The notes below the pieces were generated by a model. The model ran no database searches, had not been told where the DNA came from, and saw only the letters and a list, made by a program, of their open reading frames with translations. 64,000 nucleotides of DNA, taken from assembly GCF_028204155.1 (NCBI RefSeq), contig NZ_JAQLOI010000001.1, positions 3,100,001 through 3,164,000 of the forward strand, written 5' to 3'. Made by a program: the position numbers and the translations under genes. This stretch comes from Vibrio algarum. GTDB taxonomy: Bacteria > Pseudomonadota > Gammaproteobacteria > Enterobacterales > Vibrionaceae. Positions 59,358-64,000 of the stretch are shown here, in pieces; position 1 is the first letter of the stretch, and each line of letters opens with the position of its first letter.

Positions 59358-60551
59358 ATGAGAGCGCCTCTTCGAGCAAGCATTTTAATAATGCTAGGTA
59401 TTCTTTTCTTAGCGCTCAACCTAAGAGGACCATTTACTAGTCTAGCGCCTGTACTCGCGCAGATCATGCATGACTTAAGCTTAGCCTCTTCCGCTGCTGG
59501 CTTTCTAACGGCGTTGCCACTACTTACTTTCGCCTTGTTCTCACCACTTGTGACTCAGCTATCACGCCGGCTAGGGTTAGAACCCAGTTTGTTGCTAGCA
59601 CTCATACTAATTACATTGGGTATTACTTTGAGGTCTTGGGGAGCCATATCAACGCTCTATTTGGGTACCATACTCATCGGAATAGGCATTGCGATAGGAA
59701 ATGTCCTCTTACCCGTCGTGGTAAAAATCAATTTCCCCACTCGCATAGCAACAGTGACCTCTATTTACATATTTACTATGGGTATTGGATCCACGTTAAG
59801 CTCTAGCCTAATGGTTCCATTTTCAGAATTGACGATTTTTAGTTCAACTGGGTGGCAACTCGCACTCTTTATGAATCTGTTGTTCCCGATACTCGCCCTG
59901 ACAATTTGGTTGCCAAGACTAAGAAATAAAACATCAAGAGTAAATAACCAACAAAACAACGAAGACACTACCTCTATGCGAAGCTTGTTAAAAAGCCCAG
60001 TCGCATGGCAAGTGACACTAGCATTAGGGTTAAACTCTTTTACTTTCTATTCTTTAGCTGGATGGCTACCAAAAATACTCAGCGACCTAGGCTACAGCGA
60101 AATTGATGCGGGTTACATATACGGATTTTTACAATTTTCTACTATGGTACCCGGATTATTATTGCTGCCTATTCTAGGTAGAAAAAACAATCAGCAATGG
60201 CTTATTACGCTGTGTGCTTTTAGTGTATTTATTGGCTTAATCGGCCTTCTATATCTGTCGGATTATGCGATATTTTGGGTTGGACTCTTTGGCCTTGCCA
60301 ACTGCTCTACCTTTATTATTGCACTCTCATTTGTCGGCTTGCGTACGTCTAACGCAAGCCAAGCTGGTGCGCTTTCAGGCATGTCTCAGGGGATAGGCTA
60401 CGCCTTGGCTGCAACAGGCCCCACCATTGTTGGCCAAATCCACGCTCAAAGTGAATCATGGACCATTCCTATTTTGCTTATTGCCGCTGTCGCTCTTATA
60501 TGTACTTTCTTTGCTGCTTTGGCAGCGAGAGATAAAAAAGTGATGGATTGA
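59358..60551 (+). CDS. CynX/NimT-family MFS transporter
   Basis: 397 aa, 12 transmembrane segments. N-terminus LGILFLALNLRGPFTSLAPVLAQI is the signature of the CynX/NimT (cyanate, nitroimidazole) MFS subgroup; LLPVVVKINFP after TM4 and the GALSGMSQGIGYALAATGP segment agree. Substrate unknown. Monocistronic on the plus strand after grcA. Confidence 0.9.
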   Translation: MRAPLRASILIMLGILFLALNLRGPFTSLAPVLAQIMHDLSLASSAAGFLTALPLLTFALFSPLVTQLSRRLGLEPSLLLALILITLGITLRSWGAISTLYLGTILIGIGIAIGNVLLPVVVKINFPTRIATVTSIYIFTMGIGSTLSSSLMVPFSELTIFSSTGWQLALFMNLLFPILALTIWLPRLRNKTSRVNNQQNNEDTTSMRSLLKSPVAWQVTLALGLNSFTFYSLAGWLPKILSDLGYSEIDAGYIYGFLQFSTMVPGLLLLPILGRKNNQQWLITLCAFSVFIGLIGLLYLSDYAIFWVGLFGLANCSTFIIALSFVGLRTSNASQAGALSGMSQGIGYALAATGPTIVGQIHAQSESWTIPILLIAAVALICTFFAALAARDKKVMD

Positions 60552-60609
60552 TAGCGCTAATCTGTCTAATCAGCAGATACTGTTTTTTCATGCTTTGCTG
60601 AAAACTAAA

Positions 60610-60966
60610 ATGAGCGATCATCCGTAAACCTTATAAAGCGTCTGATTTTTGGATACTGTTTAATGGTACAGATGAAGCGGGCGACTATTGGGTCTGCCTT
60701 GCTAGCTGTCGCACAGCGCAGGAGTTCGATGTCATAACGTCCATACATAGAAAGTTAACTCACCTGTTAAATTTAAATTAGTCAATAATCACTCCGGCAA
60801 AGATAGTTTCGGGTATTGGAAGCAGAGTAGATAAACAGGTACGGAAAATACATTAAGATGGCTAAGGCGAGATGATCACCGGATCGTTGATACCGATGAT
60901 GCATTAGTAGCTAAACACGCCATATGTGTCATTTGTTGCCAGTATGCTCAACCCACAAACCAGTAG
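60610..60966 (+). pseudogene. Decayed gene of unknown function
   Basis: Coding-like stretches in three connected frames: MSDHP (60610), then KPYKASDFWILFNGTDEAG...YWVCLASCRTAQEF (to 60750), then SPVKFKLVNNHSGKDSFGYW, an in-frame TAA (60834), and ENTLRWLRRDDHR...CQYAQPTNQ to TAG 60964-60966. At least two frameshifts plus one nonsense codon. About 119 codons if repaired. No family recognised. Its final stop lies 10 bp before the start of the next gene, within that gene's RBS region, so the two were probably an operon. Confidence 0.5.
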
Positions 60967-60976
60967 GAGTGGAATA

Positions 60977-61407
60977 ATGAGTACCGTCACTGCAGTAAAT
61001 CAATGAACGCCCTAGAGCGACACCTAGCAACAAACACTCAACTTACCAACAACGTGTTAGTCATTAGAAAAAATAACGACCTTTTAACTGATATGGTGCA
61101 AAGAGAGGCCGGAAAACCTGGGCTGAAACGCTCTATTTTTAATATATTTTCTTTGTCTTTTCTGATCACATCGACCACTTGGGCATTGATACCTCAAGTT
61201 AATTTTTTCACCTTTATCGTTATTTTTATAAGCAGTTTTCTATTGCTCATTTTGTACCAGATACGAGCGATGTATATCGCTTCAGACCATCTAGGTGGTA
61301 ATAGTGTTCGTCTTACTAACAGCCGATCTTCGCAAAGATTTCTTGTGATGAAATCCATTCAATTACAACTGGTCCAACGGCTTAAAACACCCAAAGCGCA
61401 ACTTTAG
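60977..61407 (+). CDS. Two-TM membrane protein of unknown function, start out of frame
   Basis: The in-frame part starts at ATG 61003 (134 aa). An ATG at 60977 with a strong AGGAGTGG site encodes MSTVTAVNQ and stops at the TGA that overlaps ATG 61003; one extra A there would fuse both into 143 aa. The protein has a polar N-terminus (about 1-45) and two hydrophobic helices (about 57-95, including FTFIVIFISSFLLLILYQI) and a basic tail. Family unknown. Alternatively the nine-codon frame is a real coupled leader. Confidence 0.55.
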
Positions 61408-61411
61408 GCAT

Positions 61412-61446
61412 AAAAAACGGGTGACTCAATAGAGCCACCCGTTTTT
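61412..61446. terminator. Bidirectional terminator at the end of the thr operon
   Basis: AAAAACGGGTGACTC-aata-GAGCCACCCGTTTTT: long stem with one mismatch, A and T tracts on either side, between the two-TM gene and thrC. Confidence 0.88.
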
Positions 61447-61464
61447 AGTACATACTGCTTATAA

Positions 61465-62748
61465 TTATTTCTGAGCTTTTCTCAGTACAGCTTTCAGCGC
61501 TTCAAAATCGGCATTTAGCTCTTCCGATAGGTTTTCCATCACTGCATGCTTAGCAAGTGGTGCTGGCACTTCAATATCGGTTCCTAGAATATCGTCTACA
61601 ACCTCTTTGAATTTTGCCGGGTGAGCGGTACATAAGAATAGGCCCGTTTCACCGTCTTGAAGTTGCTCATTAAGGCTGCGATATGCAATAGCACCATGTG
61701 GTTCACATAGATAGCCAAGATCATTTAGCTCTTTTACTGATTCTGCGCTTTGCTCATCTGTTACCACGCCCTTACCTAATGTATCCAAGCCCCAGCCTTT
61801 AATACGGCACAACTCTTCAATACGGGGCCAGTTGTTTGGCTGACTCACATCCATTGCATTCGATGTAGTTGCAATGGTTGGTTTAGGCTCCCACTTACCT
61901 GTCTCTAGATAACGAGGCACAGTGTCATTCACGTTAGTCGTAGCAATAAAGCGTTTAACAGGCAAGCCTAAAGCTTTAGCCAATAGCCCAGCAGTTAGGT
62001 TGCCAAAGTTACCGCTTGGAACAGAGATAACTAAGTTCTCACGCTCTGCTTTGCTCATTTGAGCGGCAGCTTCAAAGTAGTAACAGATCTGCGCCATTAA
62101 GCGACTAATGTTGATCGAGTTAGCGGAATTAAGGCCGATCTCTTCACGTAACGCTTGATCGTCAAAGGCTTGTTTCACCAAAGACTGGCAAGCATCAAAG
62201 TCACTATTTATTGAAACCGTATGGATGTTTTTGCCCAGAGTACAAAAGAGCTGCTCTTGTAGTCGGCTGATCTTTCCTTTCGGGTAAAGGATCACGACAT
62301 TGATATCTTCCATACCGTAGAAGGCATGAGCAACAGCAGCACCAGTATCACCAGACGTTGCCGTTAGAATCGTTATTTTTCCGCCATCGGTTACTGCAGC
62401 AAGAGACTGGGCCATAAAACGGCCGCCAAAGTCTTTAAATGCTAAAGTTGGTCCATGGAATAACTCAAGTGCGTAAACACCCTCTTTAACGCTTTTTATT
62501 GGTGCTGGAAACTGAAAAGCATTCCCAACTAATTCTAGAACTTGCTCTTCGCTTAGTTCATCACCAATAAGTGCGGATAAAATTTTGCTACTGCGAGAGA
62601 CAAAGTCTTCTTCTAACAGTGCGTCCACATCACTAAACGTTGGTAGTTCAGATGGGAAAAATAGGCCTTGATTGCGGCCTAGCCCTTGGCGTACGGCTTG
62701 CCCAAAGGAGACTTGCTCGTCATTTTCTTTGATGTTGTAAAGCTTCAT
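61465..62748 (-). CDS. thrC: Threonine synthase ThrC
   Basis: 427-aa PLP enzyme making threonine from O-phosphohomoserine. N-terminal domain MKLYNIKENDEQVSFGQAVRQG, PLP lysine in FHGPTLAFKDFGGRFM (Lys about 107), TATSGDTGAAVAHAF and VPSGNFGNLTAG phosphate-binding loops. The ATG overlaps the thrB stop by four bases (ATGA type), showing translational coupling. Confidence 0.97.
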   Translation of the reverse strand: MKLYNIKENDEQVSFGQAVRQGLGRNQGLFFPSELPTFSDVDALLEEDFVSRSSKILSALIGDELSEEQVLELVGNAFQFPAPIKSVKEGVYALELFHGPTLAFKDFGGRFMAQSLAAVTDGGKITILTATSGDTGAAVAHAFYGMEDINVVILYPKGKISRLQEQLFCTLGKNIHTVSINSDFDACQSLVKQAFDDQALREEIGLNSANSINISRLMAQICYYFEAAAQMSKAERENLVISVPSGNFGNLTAGLLAKALGLPVKRFIATTNVNDTVPRYLETGKWEPKPTIATTSNAMDVSQPNNWPRIEELCRIKGWGLDTLGKGVVTDEQSAESVKELNDLGYLCEPHGAIAYRSLNEQLQDGETGLFLCTAHPAKFKEVVDDILGTDIEVPAPLAKHAVMENLSEELNADFEALKAVLRKAQK

Positions 62749-63716
62749 AGCTCACTTCCTGTAACGGTCGATCCCTGTTTATCTAGACGACAAACGTGAA
62801 CGAATCCTTCTTCATTTTGGATATAATTTTGTTCTAACCAGCGAGCAACTCGCTCAGCGACATCTTTTTCTTTGCAAATACTAAACAGTGTCGGGCCCGA
62901 ACCAGAAATTCCAGTCGCTAATGCACCGGCTGAAGTTGCATATTGACGAGCATTAGCAAAACCCGGCAGTAGTTTCTCACGATATGGTTCTGCGATCACG
63001 TCTTTGATCATCTTCGCTGCGAGTTCAGGTTGTCCCGAATAGCAGGCGTGAATAAAGCCAGCTAAATGACGACCATGTGCAATAACATCTTGACGACGAT
63101 ATTGCGAAGGTAAAATTTCACGCGCTTCAGCGGTAGAGACTTTAATACCTGGGTAAGCCATTACCCAATACCATTCGTCAAAACAAGGAACTTCTTGGCT
63201 GATAATGCCAAGTTCCTCAAGCATCAATTGCAAACCACCTAGGTAGCAAGGTGCGACGTTATCGTAGTGAATACCGCCAGATATTTTTCCTTCCATCTCA
63301 CCCATCAGTGCTAACAATTCCATTTCATCTAGAGGCTGACCATGGAAACGGTTAAGCGCGTCAAGCGCCGCAGTGATAGAACAAGCACTAGAACCCAAGC
63401 CAGAGCCTATCGGCATATTTTTCTCAAGGGTCATCTGAAGAGGCTTAAGCTCAATACCCTTTTTGTCCAGTTCACGTGAAAAAACAATCCAACAATCGTA
63501 AACAATATTCTCTTTTGGGTTCTCTGGTAGCTTTGAGACAAAATCACCAGCTGTCTTTAACTCAAATGGCGTATCACCCGCTTTCACCAATACTCGGTCA
63601 CCAAGTAGTGTGCCATCAATCGGAGAAACCGCCGCACCTAAGACATCAAAACCAACGCTTACATTGCCGATAGAAGCGGGGGCGTAAACGACAACATCCA
63701 TATCACTTGAATTCAT
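62745..63716 (-). CDS. thrB: Homoserine kinase ThrB
   Basis: 323-aa GHMP kinase phosphorylating homoserine. YAPASIGNVSVGFDVLG (motif 1), PIGSGLGSSACSITAALDALN (motif 2 ATP loop, about 95) and GISGSGPTLFSI (motif 3, about 268). ATG 63716 has GGAG eight bases upstream; Met6 is an alternative. Lies 3 bp after the thrA stop. Confidence 0.96.
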   Translation of the reverse strand: MNSSDMDVVVYAPASIGNVSVGFDVLGAAVSPIDGTLLGDRVLVKAGDTPFELKTAGDFVSKLPENPKENIVYDCWIVFSRELDKKGIELKPLQMTLEKNMPIGSGLGSSACSITAALDALNRFHGQPLDEMELLALMGEMEGKISGGIHYDNVAPCYLGGLQLMLEELGIISQEVPCFDEWYWVMAYPGIKVSTAEAREILPSQYRRQDVIAHGRHLAGFIHACYSGQPELAAKMIKDVIAEPYREKLLPGFANARQYATSAGALATGISGSGPTLFSICKEKDVAERVARWLEQNYIQNEEGFVHVCRLDKQGSTVTGSEL

Positions 63717-63719
63717 CAG

Positions 63720-64000
63720 TTAAACTCCTAATTTCCAACCGAGTGTACGCATTACATCTGCAAAAACGCCCGCAGCAGTCACTTCAGTACCAGCACCGTA
63801 ACCACGTAAAACAAGTGGGATTGGTTGATAATAACGGCTATAGAAGGCGAGCGCATTCTCACCATCTTTAACTTTATTCATCGGATCATTGCCATCAACA
63901 GCGATAATTCTTACTCGGCATTTACCTGCATCGATTTCCCCAACATAACGCAGTACTTTACCCTCTTGTGCCGCTTTCTCTGCTAAGTCACTAAAATAAG
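63720..64000 (-). CDS. thrA: Bifunctional aspartokinase I / homoserine dehydrogenase I ThrA, C-terminal fragment
   Basis: The last about 93 codons on the minus strand encode the C-terminal end of the homoserine dehydrogenase domain, with EIDAGKCRVRIIAVDGNDPM, FYSRYYQPIPLVLRGYGAGTEVTAAGVFADV and ending MRTLGWKLGV, as in E. coli ThrA. The rest lies beyond the right edge. First gene of thrABC; its stop overlaps the thrB ribosome-binding region. Confidence 0.93.
   Translation of the reverse strand, partial: YFSDLAEKAAQEGKVLRYVGEIDAGKCRVRIIAVDGNDPMNKVKDGENALAFYSRYYQPIPLVLRGYGAGTEVTAAGVFADVMRTLGWKLGV

Overview
This window looks like chromosomal DNA of a gamma-proteobacterium in the Vibrionaceae, most likely Vibrio. 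The case rests on gene order and protein similarity: an rrn operon with Ile and Ala tRNAs in the spacer, clpB-pgeF-rluD/bamD, raiA-pheL-pheA, trpR-slt/ettA, erpA/hemL, xerD-dsbC-recJ-prfB-lysS, a DUF3545 protein, grcA and thrABC. The DNA is moderately AT-rich and almost entirely housekeeping. No prophage, CRISPR array, toxin-antitoxin pair or complete insertion sequence was seen. Species cannot be fixed from the sequence alone.

Layout. 1-5.5 kb: minus-strand rrn operon (23S cut by the window edge, tRNA-Ala, tRNA-Ile, 16S, leader with boxA, promoters P2 and P1). 5.5-15.5 kb: clpB with a heat-shock promoter, pgeF and rluD on minus; bamD, an MltF-like transglycosylase, raiA, the phe attenuator, pheA and yjjX on plus; then trpR and slt on minus. 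17.7-25.9 kb: ettA, a PilZ protein, a frameshifted LytM peptidase, an RND efflux pair and erpA. 26-32.5 kb: hemL, a tiny Cys-rich membrane protein, an AI-2E-family protein, rsmC, a MITE-like element and an orphan GH9 enzyme. 32.7-42 kb: an M48 peptidase with two YbjQ proteins, the Fur-linked fbpABC iron transporter, the NtrC-linked glnK-amtB pair, a frameshifted MFS gene and a YacL-family gene. 42-55.4 kb: lysS, prfB (with programmed frameshift), recJ, dsbC, xerD, fldB, brnQ, trmN6, srmB, yaaA and an AGCS symporter. 55.6-64 kb: DUF3545, hemerythrin, ung, nfo, grcA, an MFS transporter, a decayed gene plus a membrane protein, then thrC, thrB and the end of thrA.

Regulatory sites readable directly include rrn P1/P2 and boxA, a sigma-32 promoter before clpB, a Phe-rich leader with attenuator before pheA, a CRP-like site before raiA, a Fur box before fbpA, a sigma-54-like promoter plus NtrC site before glnK, and two FNR boxes 53 bp apart before grcA.

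The most striking global signal is a set of about ten frameshifts, each consistent with exactly one missing base and mostly in A/T runs. They affect the M23 peptidase, RND adaptor, fbpB, MFS, trmN6, srmB, ung, nfo (twice) and a two-TM protein. Restoring one base brings several back to family length; nfo becomes exactly 285 codons. The shared sign favours assembly or sequencing error over biology, but one locus at 60.6-61.0 kb also carries an in-frame stop and looks truly decayed. I did not find a convincing wholly new multi-gene system; the best candidate for an undescribed module is the M48-YbjQ-YbjQ cluster at 32.7-34.3 kb.
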